A stretch of DNA of 64,000 bases from Sphingobium fontiphilum (GCF_014196635.1 NZ_JACIEB010000001.1:372001-436000), one strand, 5' to 3'; counted from the first letter of the stretch, positions 17,718 to 26,380 are shown. Translations and numbers: made by a program. Notes: generated by a model not told the origin, from the letters alone.

Positions 17718-18140
17718 ATGAACCGCAAGATCGACATTGAGGCCCTTTGCCATGAAAAGGGTCTGCGTATCACCGAACAGCGCAAGGTCATCGCACAGGT
17801 GCTTTCCGATTCGGAAGATCATCCGGACGTTGAAAAGCTGCACGAGCGCGCCGCCGCTGTGGATCCGGGCATTTCCATCGCCACCGTATACCGCACGGTG
17901 CGCCTGTTCGAAGAAGCGGGTATTTTGGAACGCCATGATTTCGGTGATGGCCGCGCCCGATATGAAGCGGCCCCCGAGTCCCATCACGACCATTTGATCG
18001 ACGTGGAAACCGGCAATGTGATCGAATTTGTCGATCCTGAACTGGAGCTGCTGCAAAAGCAGATTGCCGAAAAACTGGGCTTTCGCCTGGTCGATCACCG
18101 GATGGAGCTTTACGGCGTCTCGATCGAACGCAAGAATTGA
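17718..18140 (+). CDS. fur: Fur family metal-responsive regulator
   Basis: Ferric-uptake-regulator family repressor of 140 residues. The winged helix includes SIATVYRTVRLFEEAGILERH at about 53-73. The regulatory metal site contains HHDH at 89-92. The C-terminal CxxC structural zinc site of enteric Fur is absent, as is common in alphaproteobacteria. The family there includes iron-sensing Fur/Mur and Irr; the lack of a heme-regulatory HxH/CP motif favours Fur over Irr, but the sensed metal is not certain. Its stop overlaps a potential TTG start of plsC, so the two are likely co-transcribed. Confidence 0.88.
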   Translation: MNRKIDIEALCHEKGLRITEQRKVIAQVLSDSEDHPDVEKLHERAAAVDPGISIATVYRTVRLFEEAGILERHDFGDGRARYEAAPESHHDHLIDVETGNVIEFVDPELELLQKQIAEKLGFRLVDHRMELYGVSIERKN

Positions 18141-18145
18141 ACGAT

Positions 18146-18907
18146 ATGCGCGCGCGCCTGCGTCGATGGCGCCGGATCGCGGCCCTGATCGGGGCGCTGG
18201 CGCTTTGCCTTCCCTTGCACCTGCTATGGCGCGCGATGCGACGACGGTCGCCCTGGCCCCCTCGTTTTCTGGGCATGGCCGCGCGAGCGGTGGGCGCACG
18301 GGTCCGCATCGCCGGGCGGCCGATGGCGGGCGATGTGTTCTTCGTCGCCAACCATGTCAGTTGGATCGACATATTGGCGATGGGCGGCGCGACCGGCACG
18401 GCCTTTGTCTCGCATGATGGCGTCGCAGGCTGGCCGGTCATCGGCTGGCTGGCGGCGCAGAACAACACCATCTTCATCGCGCGGGACCGGCGCGTCAATG
18501 TCGGCGGCCAACTCGACCAGTTGCGCGCGGCGCTGGCCGGTCATCAACCCGTGACCTTGTTCCCCGAAGGCACGACCAATGACGCGCGAACCCTGTTGCC
18601 GTTCAAGCCCGCCCTGCTGGCCGTCATGTTGCCGCCGCCCCGCGCAGTCGTGATTCAGCCCGTTCATATCGATTATGGCGCACCCGGCCCCGACATCGCC
18701 TGGTTCGGCGCTGAACCGGCGGGCGCCAACGCCAAACGGTTGCTGGAGCGGCCCGGCGCATTGCCCGTCACGCTGCGCTTTCTGGAGCCATTCGATCCCG
18801 CAGAATTCCCGGATCGCAAGGCGCTGGCGGCCGAAACCCAGCGCCGGGTCGCCGCCAGCATGGCGACGGTCGCTTCGCCTTTTACTGACGCCACTTGCCC
18901 TGTATAG
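18146..18907 (+). CDS. plsC: 1-acyl-sn-glycerol-3-phosphate acyltransferase
   Basis: Membrane-associated acyltransferase that makes phosphatidic acid from lysophosphatidic acid. The 253-residue product has an N-terminal hydrophobic helix (IAALIGALALCLPLHLL). It also has the catalytic NHVSWID (HX4D) motif, IFIARDRR, and the FPEGTT glycerol-phosphate-binding motif. The ATG at 18146 was used; a TTG at 18137 overlapping the fur stop would add three residues. It is followed by miaB after 9 bases, in the fur-plsC-miaB order typical of sphingomonads. Confidence 0.9.
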   Translation: MRARLRRWRRIAALIGALALCLPLHLLWRAMRRRSPWPPRFLGMAARAVGARVRIAGRPMAGDVFFVANHVSWIDILAMGGATGTAFVSHDGVAGWPVIGWLAAQNNTIFIARDRRVNVGGQLDQLRAALAGHQPVTLFPEGTTNDARTLLPFKPALLAVMLPPPRAVVIQPVHIDYGAPGPDIAWFGAEPAGANAKRLLERPGALPVTLRFLEPFDPAEFPDRKALAAETQRRVAASMATVASPFTDATCPV

Positions 18908-18916
18908 CTGCTCCCC

Positions 18917-20266
18917 ATGAATCGAAACGACACGCCCAGGGCTCCGGCGACCTTCCACGTAAAATCCTTCGGCTGTCAGATGAATGTCTATGATGGCGAG
19001 CGCATGGCCGAAATGCTGGGCGCACAGGGCATGACCGCCGCCAGCGATGGCGTCGAGGCCGATCTGGTCATCCTCAACACCTGCCACATTCGCGAAAAAG
19101 CGGTGGACAAGGTTTATTCCGACATTGGCCGCATGGTGCGCGAGGATGGATCGCGCCCGATGATCGCGGTCGCGGGCTGCGTCGCCCAGGCGGAAGGCGC
19201 GGAAATCAGCCGCCGCGCAAAAAGCGTCGACATCGTCGTCGGGCCACAGGCCTATCATCGTCTGCCCGACCTGATCGACAAGGCCGGTCGGGGCGAGGAA
19301 GCGGTCGATACCGACATGCCCGCCGCGTCGAAATTCGCGGCGCTGCCGGGCCGCGCGCGACAGGCGCGTCCCACGGCGTTTCTGACGATCATGGAAGGGT
19401 GCGACAAATTCTGCACCTATTGCGTGGTTCCCTATACCCGCGGCGCGGAAATCAGCCGCCCGTGGAGCGCCATCGTCGACGAGGCGAAGGCGCTGGTCGA
19501 CGGCGGCGCGCGCGAGATTACGCTGCTGGGCCAGAATGTGAATGCGTGGACGGGTGAGGACGAACGCGGCCGGGTTCAGGGCATGGACGGCCTCGTCCGG
19601 GAACTGGCGGCCATCGCCGACCTCAAGCGCATCCGCTACACCACCAGTCACCCCAATGACATGAGCGAGGGGCTGATCGCCGCCCATGGCGAAATCGAAA
19701 AACTGATGCCGTTCCTGCATCTGCCGGTGCAGTCAGGCAATGACCATATCCTCAAAGCCATGAACCGCAGCCATGACACGGACAGCTATCTGCGGATCAT
19801 CGAGCGCGTCCGCGCCGTTCGGCCCGACATCGCATTGTCCGGCGACTTCATCGTCGGTTTCCCCGGCGAAACCGATGCAGAATTCGAAGACAGCCTGAAG
19901 ATCGTCGATCAGGTCCGTTACGCGCAATGCTATTCCTTCAAATATAGCCCGCGCCCCGGCACGCCCGCCGCGACCATGGACGGCCAGATCGCCGCCGAAG
20001 TGATGGACGAGCGGCTCGCCCGATTGCAGGCGGCGATCAATCGCCACCAACTGGATTTCAACGCCGCCACGGTCGGCCGCCGCACCGACATCTTGCTGGA
20101 GCGCAAGGGGCGTCACCCCGGGCAGCTCGTCGGCAAGACGCCCTGGCTGCAATCCGTCCATGTCACCGCGCCCGAGCTAGCCATTGGCGACATGGTCGAA
20201 GTCGACATCATCAGCGCCGGCCCCAATAGTCTGGCCGGAAAACCCAGCAGGAGGAAAGCCGCTTGA
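18917..20266 (+). CDS. miaB: tRNA-2-methylthio-N6-dimethylallyladenosine synthase MiaB
   Basis: Radical SAM methylthiotransferase that makes ms2i6A37 in tRNAs reading UNN codons. The 449-residue product has the auxiliary-cluster cysteines Cys20 (FGCQMN), Cys56 (NTCHIR) and Cys88 (AGCVAQ). It also has the radical SAM triad Cys163/Cys167/Cys170 (CDKFCTYC), and a C-terminal TRAM-like domain. It ends SRRKAA-stop; the two adjacent AGG Arg codons double as a strong Shine-Dalgarno for a short reading frame that overlaps the stop. It continues into phoH-ybeY-corC. Confidence 0.97.
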   Translation: MNRNDTPRAPATFHVKSFGCQMNVYDGERMAEMLGAQGMTAASDGVEADLVILNTCHIREKAVDKVYSDIGRMVREDGSRPMIAVAGCVAQAEGAEISRRAKSVDIVVGPQAYHRLPDLIDKAGRGEEAVDTDMPAASKFAALPGRARQARPTAFLTIMEGCDKFCTYCVVPYTRGAEISRPWSAIVDEAKALVDGGAREITLLGQNVNAWTGEDERGRVQGMDGLVRELAAIADLKRIRYTTSHPNDMSEGLIAAHGEIEKLMPFLHLPVQSGNDHILKAMNRSHDTDSYLRIIERVRAVRPDIALSGDFIVGFPGETDAEFEDSLKIVDQVRYAQCYSFKYSPRPGTPAATMDGQIAAEVMDERLARLQAAINRHQLDFNAATVGRRTDILLERKGRHPGQLVGKTPWLQSVHVTAPELAIGDMVEVDIISAGPNSLAGKPSRRKAA

Positions 20267-20367
20267 TCCAAAGCCCTGTTCATCCCGAAATCTCGGGACG
20301 CAACCGCACGCTGCACCTGGCCGATGCGCCGGGCAAGGGGTGGAAACAGGGCAAGGGAGGCTGCTGA
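20263..20367 (+). CDS. possible 34-residue small protein between miaB and phoH
   Basis: A TTG start at 20263 overlaps the miaB TGA and lies 8 bases after a perfect AGGAGG (20249-20254). The frame runs 34 codons to a TGA at 20365-20367, two bases before the phoH ATG. The peptide starts MIQSPVHPEISGR and ends KQGKGGC. It is hydrophilic, lacks a signal peptide, and resembles no family I know. The message also contains a TCCCGA/TCGGGA hairpin near its start. It may be a true small protein, or a reading frame translated only to couple miaB and phoH. Confidence 0.4.
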   Translation: MIQSPVHPEISGRNRTLHLADAPGKGWKQGKGGC

Positions 20368-20369
20368 CC

Positions 20370-21368
20370 ATGGGCAAGAAACCACAGCAACAGGCTGGCC
20401 TGGGCGAACGGGCCCGGCTGGAAATCACATTTGAACGCCCGCACCTGCTCGGCGCGCTGTTCGGCCAATATGACCAGAATCTGGTCGCCATCGAAAACCG
20501 GCTGGGCGTCTATATCGCTGCGCGCGGCAACAAGTTGCAGATCGAGGGCGAGGCCGAAGCCGCCGCCCGCGCCCGCGACGTGATGACCGGCCTCTATAAC
20601 CGGCTGGTCGCGGGGCAGGAAATTGACGGCGGCGCGGTGGAGGCGGTGATCGCGATGTCGTCGGAACCGACGCTGGACGGCATCATCCGCCATGACGTGG
20701 CCGAACCGCCCAAGGTGATGATCCGCACGCGCAAGAAAACCATCGTGCCGCGCAGCGCGACGCAGGTCACCTATATGGAGGCGCTGACCCGCAACGACAT
20801 CATCTTTGCGCTTGGCCCGGCAGGCACCGGCAAGACCTACCTCGCCGTCGCGCAGGCGGTCAGCCAGCTCATCACCGGCAGCGTCGACCGCCTGATCCTG
20901 TCCCGTCCCGCCGTCGAGGCGGGCGAGCGGCTGGGCTTCCTGCCCGGCGACATGAAGGACAAGGTCGACCCCTATCTGCGCCCGATCTATGACGCGCTCT
21001 ACGATACGCTGCCCGCCGAACAGGTGGAGCGGCGCATCGCGAGCGGCGAGATCGAGATCGCTCCCCTCGCCTTCATGCGCGGCCGCACGCTCGCCAACGC
21101 CTTCATCGTGCTGGACGAGGCGCAGAACACCACCATCGCCCAGATGAAGATGTTCCTCACCCGCTTTGGCGAGAACAGCCGCATGGTCATCTGCGGCGAT
21201 CCCAAGCAGGTCGACCTGCCGCAACCGGGCATTTCCGGCCTCGCTGACGCGGTCGCGCGCCTCGACGGGGTGGAGGGCATCGCCATGGTGCCCTTCGGCA
21301 TTGGCGACGTTGTCCGCCACCCGGTGGTCGGCCGCATCGTCCAGGCCTATGAGGGGCCCGATGCTTGA
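20370..21368 (+). CDS. PhoH family ATPase
   Basis: Cytoplasmic P-loop NTPase of the PhoH family (YbeZ-like), 332 residues, linked to RNA metabolism and ribosome maturation together with YbeY. An N-terminal KH-like region (LLGALFGQYDQNLVAIENRLGV, 20445-20510) precedes Walker A GPAGTGKT (149-156) and Walker B IVLDEAQN. The ATG at 20370 has AGGGAGG 9 bases upstream. The longer open frame overlaps miaB and was not used. ybeY starts inside its last codons (8-base overlap), which fits the joint role of YbeZ and YbeY. Confidence 0.93.
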   Translation: MGKKPQQQAGLGERARLEITFERPHLLGALFGQYDQNLVAIENRLGVYIAARGNKLQIEGEAEAAARARDVMTGLYNRLVAGQEIDGGAVEAVIAMSSEPTLDGIIRHDVAEPPKVMIRTRKKTIVPRSATQVTYMEALTRNDIIFALGPAGTGKTYLAVAQAVSQLITGSVDRLILSRPAVEAGERLGFLPGDMKDKVDPYLRPIYDALYDTLPAEQVERRIASGEIEIAPLAFMRGRTLANAFIVLDEAQNTTIAQMKMFLTRFGENSRMVICGDPKQVDLPQPGISGLADAVARLDGVEGIAMVPFGIGDVVRHPVVGRIVQAYEGPDA

Positions 21369-21861
21369 CGTCGCGGTCCTCCACGACAGCGGCTGGGTTG
21401 GCGCGGACTGGGCGGCGATAGCCCGGCGCGCCGTGGCCGCCGCGGTCCAGCACAGTGCCTATGCGGCCTTCGCCGACCAGCCCGTCTGCTACGAAATCGC
21501 GGTCAAGCTGACTGACGATGCGGAGGTCCACGACCTCAACCGCAGCTATCGCGACAAGGACCGGCCGACCAACGTCCTGTCCTTTCCCATGGTTCAGCCG
21601 GACCTGCTCGAAACGCTGGACAATACCGACGATGGCGAAGTGTTACTGGGCGATATCGTGCTGGCCGAAGGGGTGTGCGCGCGCGAGGCCGAAGAAAAAG
21701 GCATTCCGATGACCAGTCACGCCACGCATTTGATCGTGCATGGGACTTTTCATTTGCTGGGATATGATCATATGGACGACATGGAGGCCGAAGCCATGGA
21801 GGCGCTGGAGATCCAGGCGCTCGCCAGCATCGGCCTGCCCGATCCCTATGGCGATCGCTGA
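21361..21861 (+). CDS. ybeY: endoribonuclease YbeY
   Basis: Metal-dependent RNase of the UPF0054 family, needed for 16S rRNA 3' maturation and ribosome quality control. The 166-residue protein shows the diagnostic HxxxHxxxxxH site as HGTFHLLGYDH, after RDKDRPTNVLSFP. The ATG at 21361 overlaps phoH by 8 bases, so translation is coupled. It is followed 23 bases later by the corC-type gene, completing the conserved phoH-ybeY-corC cluster. Confidence 0.96.
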   Translation: MLDVAVLHDSGWVGADWAAIARRAVAAAVQHSAYAAFADQPVCYEIAVKLTDDAEVHDLNRSYRDKDRPTNVLSFPMVQPDLLETLDNTDDGEVLLGDIVLAEGVCAREAEEKGIPMTSHATHLIVHGTFHLLGYDHMDDMEAEAMEALEIQALASIGLPDPYGDR

Positions 21862-21884
21862 AACAACAGGGAAGACAAGGAACA

Positions 21885-22835
21885 ATGGCGGAAGGCGGCC
21901 CCAAGGAGCCCAGCGGCTCGAAAGAGGCGGACAGTAGCAGCGCCGAAGGCGGTTTATGGAGCGGTCTCAAGTCGCTGTTTTTTCGTGATGGCGAGAGCCA
22001 CAGCCTCCGCAAGGAGCTGGAAGAGGCGCTCGACGACTATGACGAGGACGGGGAGGATGGCGACAAGCGCGCCGCCCCCGCCAAAGGCGACCTGTCCGCC
22101 ATCGAGCGGCAGATGGTCCGCAACCTTCTCCATTTTTCCGAACATACGGTCGACGATGTCGCGGTGCCGCGCGCCGACATCATCGCGATAGAGGAAAAGG
22201 CGAGCTTCGCCGACCTCGCCGCCCTGTTCGCTGAAGCCGGGCACAGCCGCATTCCCGTCTATCGCGATACGCTCGACACGATTGTCGGCATGGTCCACAT
22301 CCGCGACGCCTTCGCCATATTGGCGGGCAAGGCGCCGGTGCCCGACACGCTGGAGCCGCTGATCCGCCAGCCGCTCTATGTGCCCGAAAGCATGGGCGCG
22401 CTCGATTTGCTCGCGGAAATGCGGGCGAAGCGCACCCACCTTGCCATCGTGCTGGACGAATATTCGGGCACCGAAGGGTTGCTGACGTTCGAGGATCTGG
22501 TCGAGGAAATCGTCGGCGAGGTCGAGGATGAGCATGACGACGAGCCCGAAGCCATGCTGGTCGCGCTGGAAGACGGCCTGTGGGAAGCTGACGCCCGCGC
22601 CGAGCTGGAGGACGTGGCCGAAGAAATCGACCCGCGCCTGTCCGACGTGGAGGAAGATGTCGACACGCTGGGCGGCCTCGCCTTCGTGCTGGCCGGCCAC
22701 GTCCCCGAACCGGGCGAGATACTGGACCATCCCCAAAGCGGCTGGCGCCTGGAAATCGTCGCCAGCGACGGACGGCGGGTGACAAGGCTAAGGCTGCACC
22801 CGCCGGTTGATGTGGCGGAGGATGAGGGGGAGTAG
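21885..22835 (+). CDS. CorC/HlyC family CBS-domain protein
   Basis: A 316-residue cytosolic protein with a tandem CBS pair (about 90-215, including VPRADIIAIEE and FEDLVEEIVGEVEDE) and a C-terminal transporter-associated CorC_HlyC domain (about 230-310). No DUF21 membrane domain is present, so it resembles E. coli CorC/YbeX, implicated in magnesium/cobalt efflux and ribosome metabolism. The N-terminus is acidic and low in complexity. In many proteobacteria lnt follows; here coding order breaks and an AT-richer islet begins 100-150 bases downstream. Confidence 0.9.
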   Translation: MAEGGPKEPSGSKEADSSSAEGGLWSGLKSLFFRDGESHSLRKELEEALDDYDEDGEDGDKRAAPAKGDLSAIERQMVRNLLHFSEHTVDDVAVPRADIIAIEEKASFADLAALFAEAGHSRIPVYRDTLDTIVGMVHIRDAFAILAGKAPVPDTLEPLIRQPLYVPESMGALDLLAEMRAKRTHLAIVLDEYSGTEGLLTFEDLVEEIVGEVEDEHDDEPEAMLVALEDGLWEADARAELEDVAEEIDPRLSDVEEDVDTLGGLAFVLAGHVPEPGEILDHPQSGWRLEIVASDGRRVTRLRLHPPVDVAEDEGE

Positions 22836-22973
22836 AGGCATTAAGCGGACCGGAAGTGGCCGATAGCGGATTGGCGGGTTTTGGGTTGCCGGACCACCTA
22901 ACCGGACATCATCGTGGTTGATCGTGTGGGCAACTGGGCCGGAGGGAGGTGTTTGGCTGTCGCGGTCGACTAA

Positions 22974-23087
22974 TTAGTCTCGTTTATACCCGCTCCTTGC
23001 GATGAACTGCGCACGTTCAACCAACTGGTCAAAGATGACGATGTCGATGTTACGCTCGCGCCATGCAGCAGCTTTTACGTGCTTCAC
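22974..23087 (-). pseudogene. short remnant reading frame in a non-coding gap
   Basis: Within 22836-23194 (no intact gene) the minus strand holds a 37-codon GTG-initiated frame ending in TAA. It encodes a helical-looking peptide (KHVKAAAWRERNIDIVIFDQ onward); the frame stays open a further 15 codons upstream. It looks like the C-terminal stub of a decayed gene, not a functional protein. The remaining sequence of the gap is a mixture of GC-rich and AT-rich DNA with no feature recognised. Confidence 0.25.
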
Positions 23088-23194
23088 TGCCTTGCGGCGG
23101 GGAGGATGAAAGTCCGAGAAACGGCTTCCCCTCCCACTCTTCCTGAGAATGTTTCTTGTAAGGCAGCGCGTTGCGGAAGCAACGGCTCGACCTT

Positions 23195-23623
23195 CTACAG
23201 TATCGGGAAACGAACAACCTTTGAAATTGATATCAAAAGAACAATCACTCCAGCTAGCGGTAGCAGTTGCTTGAGATAAAAAAAGAATCTATCCTGTAAA
23301 AATCGAAAAACTATTCCAATGCCCGCCAGCTTGAATTTTCCCTTGTCGTTATTGGCAGCCTGCGTGTTGGACAACCACCCCATGAGAAGATGCAAATAGT
23401 CCGCTAAAACAGTCGTCACACCAAACAGCCCGGCCCATGATAGGTAATTTGCTGATTTGGCAACGAGGGCCTTTGCAAAAATGGCGTCTGACGATAGCAG
23501 CCCGAACGCGACCGCAACCAAGCCAAACCCTAGATATCGAGCCAATTCACTGATTTTTGAGGAAAAATAGTCCTGGTTTTCGCGATATTTCGCGCGTCGT
23601 TGCTCAGGAGTAGGGTCCGTCAT
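23195..23623 (-). CDS. small membrane protein of unknown function, coupled to HU paralogue
   Basis: A 142-residue protein with a charged N-terminus (TPEQRRAKYRENQDYFSSKI). Three or four hydrophobic helices follow (around YLGFGLVAVAFGLLS, YLSWAGLFGVTTVLADYLHL and LLPLAGVIVLLISISKVV), so it is probably an inner-membrane protein. I do not recognise a family. The ATG at 23621-23623 has GGAGGTAAC directly before it; that sequence also contains the stop of the HU-like gene one base away, so the two are translationally coupled. The DNA is visibly less GC-rich than the flanking core genes, which suggests acquisition. Confidence 0.7.
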   Translation of the reverse strand: MTDPTPEQRRAKYRENQDYFSSKISELARYLGFGLVAVAFGLLSSDAIFAKALVAKSANYLSWAGLFGVTTVLADYLHLLMGWLSNTQAANNDKGKFKLAGIGIVFRFLQDRFFFYLKQLLPLAGVIVLLISISKVVRFPIL

Positions 23624-23624
23624 G

Positions 23625-23927
23625 TTACCTCCGTCGCGTGCCGCCCCATCCATCATCGCCGACGGCATCCTTCAAGCCCTTACCTGCTTTGAACTTAGGC
23701 TGGCTTGACGCCTTAATGGTCATGGTCTCACCGGTCCGCGGATTGCGTCCCATCGAGGCTTGACGCTTCGAAACGGAAAACGTCCCGAAGCCAACGAGGC
23801 GAACCTCATCGCCCTTCTTCAGTGCTCCAGTTATCGAATCGAATACGGCTTCTACCGCTTTGGCCGCGTCGGCTTTCGACAAGCCAGCTGATTCAGCAAC
23901 GGCGCTGATCAATTCGCTCTTATTCAA
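23625..23927 (-). CDS. HU family DNA-binding protein with C-terminal extension
   Basis: Histone-like HU/IHF-fold protein of 100 residues: NKSELISAVAESAGLSKADAA at the N-terminus, the VGFGTFSVSKR turn and GRNPRTGETMTI of the DNA-binding arm, then KFKAGKGLKDAV. Canonical HU ends there; this copy adds about ten residues (DDGWGGTRRR). The start is TTG at 23925-23927, with GGGGGAA upstream. It is coupled to the small membrane protein gene. Its setting in a low-GC islet marks it as an accessory HU paralogue; the main HU gene is probably elsewhere. Confidence 0.88.
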   Translation of the reverse strand: MNKSELISAVAESAGLSKADAAKAVEAVFDSITGALKKGDEVRLVGFGTFSVSKRQASMGRNPRTGETMTIKASSQPKFKAGKGLKDAVGDDGWGGTRRR

Positions 23928-24307
23928 ATCGATTCCCCCGAGACACGTATCGAAAAGATGCTATCGGTTGACCCACGGGATGTCATCGCCTTTCTTTGGC
24001 GAGTGTGATTGCTATGAAAGCGCGAACGTCCGCTTCCGTCGAACGCTGCCATTCGATGAATGACGTGGGAACGACTGCAAAGTCCCCAGACTCGGTCTAT
24101 TGCTCTGCCGCATTAGCTCGATGAACGAAGGGCAAGTTTCAGGGAGCCGTTTCGAGCTGTCGAAGGCCCCTTCTGTCGCGCAACCACCCCATCCCCCGGC
24201 AAAAATTCCGAAACCGGCGGGAAATATTAAGCCTCGGGCTTTAACCTTGCGCCTCTCCCCGGCATGGTGGCCGGGGCATTATGCGGACAAGGCGGAACGG
24301 ACGGAGC
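23928..24307. other. non-coding stretch between islet and DUF2142 gene
   Basis: About 380 bases without a credible gene on either strand. The left half is AT-richer and must hold the promoter of the divergent HU gene. The right end carries a hairpin, CCCCGGC (24257-24263) with GCCGGGG (24270-24276), immediately before the DUF2142 start region. No tRNA, integrase site or direct repeat marking an islet border was recognised. Confidence 0.5.
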
Positions 24308-25741
24308 ATGGCGAGCGATCTTGGCCCTTTTGAAAGGCTGATGCTGACGCTGGCCTGTGTGATGACGCTGTTCTTCGTCGTCGTGACGCCGCCCTTTCAG
24401 GCGCCCGACGAGAACCAGCATTATATGAAGGCGCTGCTACTGAGCCAGGGGCAGGTGCTGACCAGCCAGCGCGGCGACATGATCGGGGCGGCGTTGCCCA
24501 ATGCGGCGCTCGACATTCATGCCGTCGATTTCCCGACCGATCCCGATGGCCGGGTTCAGCTTTACACCCCCGCCATGCTGGCCAAGAGCTGGTCGGCGGA
24601 CGCCAAGCGGCCGGGGGAACGGTTCGCCGATTTCCCCAATGTGGCGAGCTATGCGCCGACCCTTTATGCACCCGGCGCGGCGGGGCTGATGCTGGGCGAA
24701 GCGCTCGGCCTGCCCCGGCTGGGCGCCTTCTACATGGGGCGGCTGGTCAATGCGCTGACGGCGCTGGCGCTGCTGTTCGCGGCGCTGCGGATCATGCCCT
24801 TTGGCCGGCTGGCGATGCTGGCCGTCGCGCTGCTTCCGACCTTCGCCTATCAGAATGGATCGCTCTCCTCCGACGCGGTCATCAACAGCATCGGCTTCCT
24901 CGGCCTCGCCATCGCGCTGCGGATCGGCGCGCAGGGGGCGGGCACGGGCGGCGCGACCGTCGCGGCGCTGACCGCCCCCGTGCTGGCGCTGGCCAAGGGG
25001 GTTTACCTGCCGCTGATGGCCGCCGGGCTGCGCTGGCCGCTGTGGCGCGGGCGGAGCAACTGGACCTTGCTGGCGGTGATGGCGCTGGGCGCGGGCGTGT
25101 TCGTGCTTTGGATGCGCTATAGCGGCGGGAGCCAGGCGCTTTACCACATCGCCTCGCGCAAGACCGGCGAAACGATGATGACCGCGCCGCTGGCCGAACA
25201 GTTGCGCGTCATCCTGAACGATCCCATGGGCTTCGCGCATATCCTCGTCACCAGCGTGGCGGAGCGCAGCCCGGTCTATGCGTTGCAGATCGTCGGGCGT
25301 TTCGGCTGGAACGCGATATTGCTGCCGCTGGTCGCCTATCCGATTGCGGGGATCATGCTGGCCGCCGCCGTGCTCTCGGGCGCGCAGGAGCGGTTCGGTT
25401 TGGGCCAGCGCATCTGGTGGCTGATGGTGGCCGCCGGGGTCGCCATCCTCATCGAAACCGCCATGTATCTCACCGGCACGCCCTATGCCGCCGATTATAT
25501 TCAGGGAACGCAGGGGCGCTATTTCCTGCCCGTGCTGCCCTTGGCGCTGATCGCGCTGATGCCGCATTACGGGTTGGGCAACGGACCGCGCATCATGGGG
25601 CTGGCCGCCTGCGCCCTGTCGCTGATCGCGGCGGCGAGCGCGCTGGACAGCTTCTGGTGGCATGGCTTCGTCACCAGCGACGGCATGCCCCCGCACGACA
25701 GCATCGGCGCGGCGCTGCTGCTCCCCTCGCCCCGCTGGTGA
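24308..25741 (+). CDS. DUF2142 family polytopic membrane protein
   Basis: Integral membrane protein of 477 residues with about ten or more hydrophobic helices. The N-terminus shows TPPFQAPDENQHYMKALLLS, the DUF2142 signature loop after the first helix, where acidic residues and His follow a Pro. That layout recalls GT-C membrane glycosyltransferases and links the family to cell-surface polysaccharide assembly. ATG 24308 was used; an in-frame ATG at 24281 would add nine basic residues. A glycosyltransferase gene is 0.7 kb downstream, beyond an opposite-strand MOSC gene. The substrate is unknown. Confidence 0.8.
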   Translation: MASDLGPFERLMLTLACVMTLFFVVVTPPFQAPDENQHYMKALLLSQGQVLTSQRGDMIGAALPNAALDIHAVDFPTDPDGRVQLYTPAMLAKSWSADAKRPGERFADFPNVASYAPTLYAPGAAGLMLGEALGLPRLGAFYMGRLVNALTALALLFAALRIMPFGRLAMLAVALLPTFAYQNGSLSSDAVINSIGFLGLAIALRIGAQGAGTGGATVAALTAPVLALAKGVYLPLMAAGLRWPLWRGRSNWTLLAVMALGAGVFVLWMRYSGGSQALYHIASRKTGETMMTAPLAEQLRVILNDPMGFAHILVTSVAERSPVYALQIVGRFGWNAILLPLVAYPIAGIMLAAAVLSGAQERFGLGQRIWWLMVAAGVAILIETAMYLTGTPYAADYIQGTQGRYFLPVLPLALIALMPHYGLGNGPRIMGLAACALSLIAAASALDSFWWHGFVTSDGMPPHDSIGAALLLPSPRW

Positions 25742-26380
25742 TCAGGCGGACAGTTTTTCCGCTCGCTCCCGCCAGGCCTGCGCCAGCACCGGCATCGCGG
25801 CCAGCGCGCGCACCGCCTCCGGCTCCTTCTTATGAGCGCCGCCGATCAGCAGGCGGAACACCCGGTCGATGGGCCATGTAGGCAACGGCCGCTCGATCAG
25901 GGTCATCGGCGCGCCAGCCTCCGCCTCCCCTTGGCGGATCACGCGCAGGTAAATGCCGCACCGCGCCGTCTGGACGATGGTCGCCATCACCTTGCCCGCA
26001 CCGAAACGATGGTCGAGCTTCCAGCAGGGCTGGCGGCCATGGCTGACCTCGACCACCGCGCTGCCCATGGTGAAGCGGTCGCCCAGACAGATGTCCGCCT
26101 CCGTCATCCCGCGCGAGGCGATATTCTCGCCAAAGGCGCCCGGCGCGTCGAGCAGGGGATGGTTGCCGAGCCGCTCCCGCCACCAGTCATAATGGTCCTG
26201 CGGATAGAGATGGATCGCCTTGTCCAGCCCGCCATGATGCACCCGGTCGGCGACATGATCCCCGGCCAGCCCCTGCCAGCCGATCTGGACCGCGCCGGAC
26301 ACCGGTTGCTTGGCGATGGCGCTATGGTCGTCGCCGCGAAAGGGCCGGGGGCTGCCGGTCAGCAGCGCGTCTATGGTCAT
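25742..26380 (-). CDS. MOSC domain protein (YiiM-like)
   Basis: A 212-residue MOSC-domain protein. Members bind the molybdenum cofactor through a conserved Cys; YiiM protects against N-hydroxylated base analogues. Visible are GLAGDHVADRVHHGGLDKAI, FGENIASRGMTE and SHGRQPCWKLDHRF, whose Cys is the proposed Mo ligand. A 3-helix C-terminal region with the YiiM pattern follows. The start is uncertain between ATGs at 26380, 26389 and 26398. Its stop abuts the DUF2142 stop (convergent). moaA is encoded 34 kb away in the window, showing the cofactor is made. Confidence 0.88.
   Translation of the reverse strand: MTIDALLTGSPRPFRGDDHSAIAKQPVSGAVQIGWQGLAGDHVADRVHHGGLDKAIHLYPQDHYDWWRERLGNHPLLDAPGAFGENIASRGMTEADICLGDRFTMGSAVVEVSHGRQPCWKLDHRFGAGKVMATIVQTARCGIYLRVIRQGEAEAGAPMTLIERPLPTWPIDRVFRLLIGGAHKKEPEAVRALAAMPVLAQAWRERAEKLSA

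Noticed and set aside
23079..23279. 66-codon plus-strand frame in the islet
   Set aside because: It runs antisense into the coupled membrane protein gene, has no SD, and its residue content is not protein-like.
24140..24200. Possible dispersed repeat similar to the 2181 element
   Set aside because: It shares only a short GAGC.TGTCGAA-like stretch and forms no inverted repeat.
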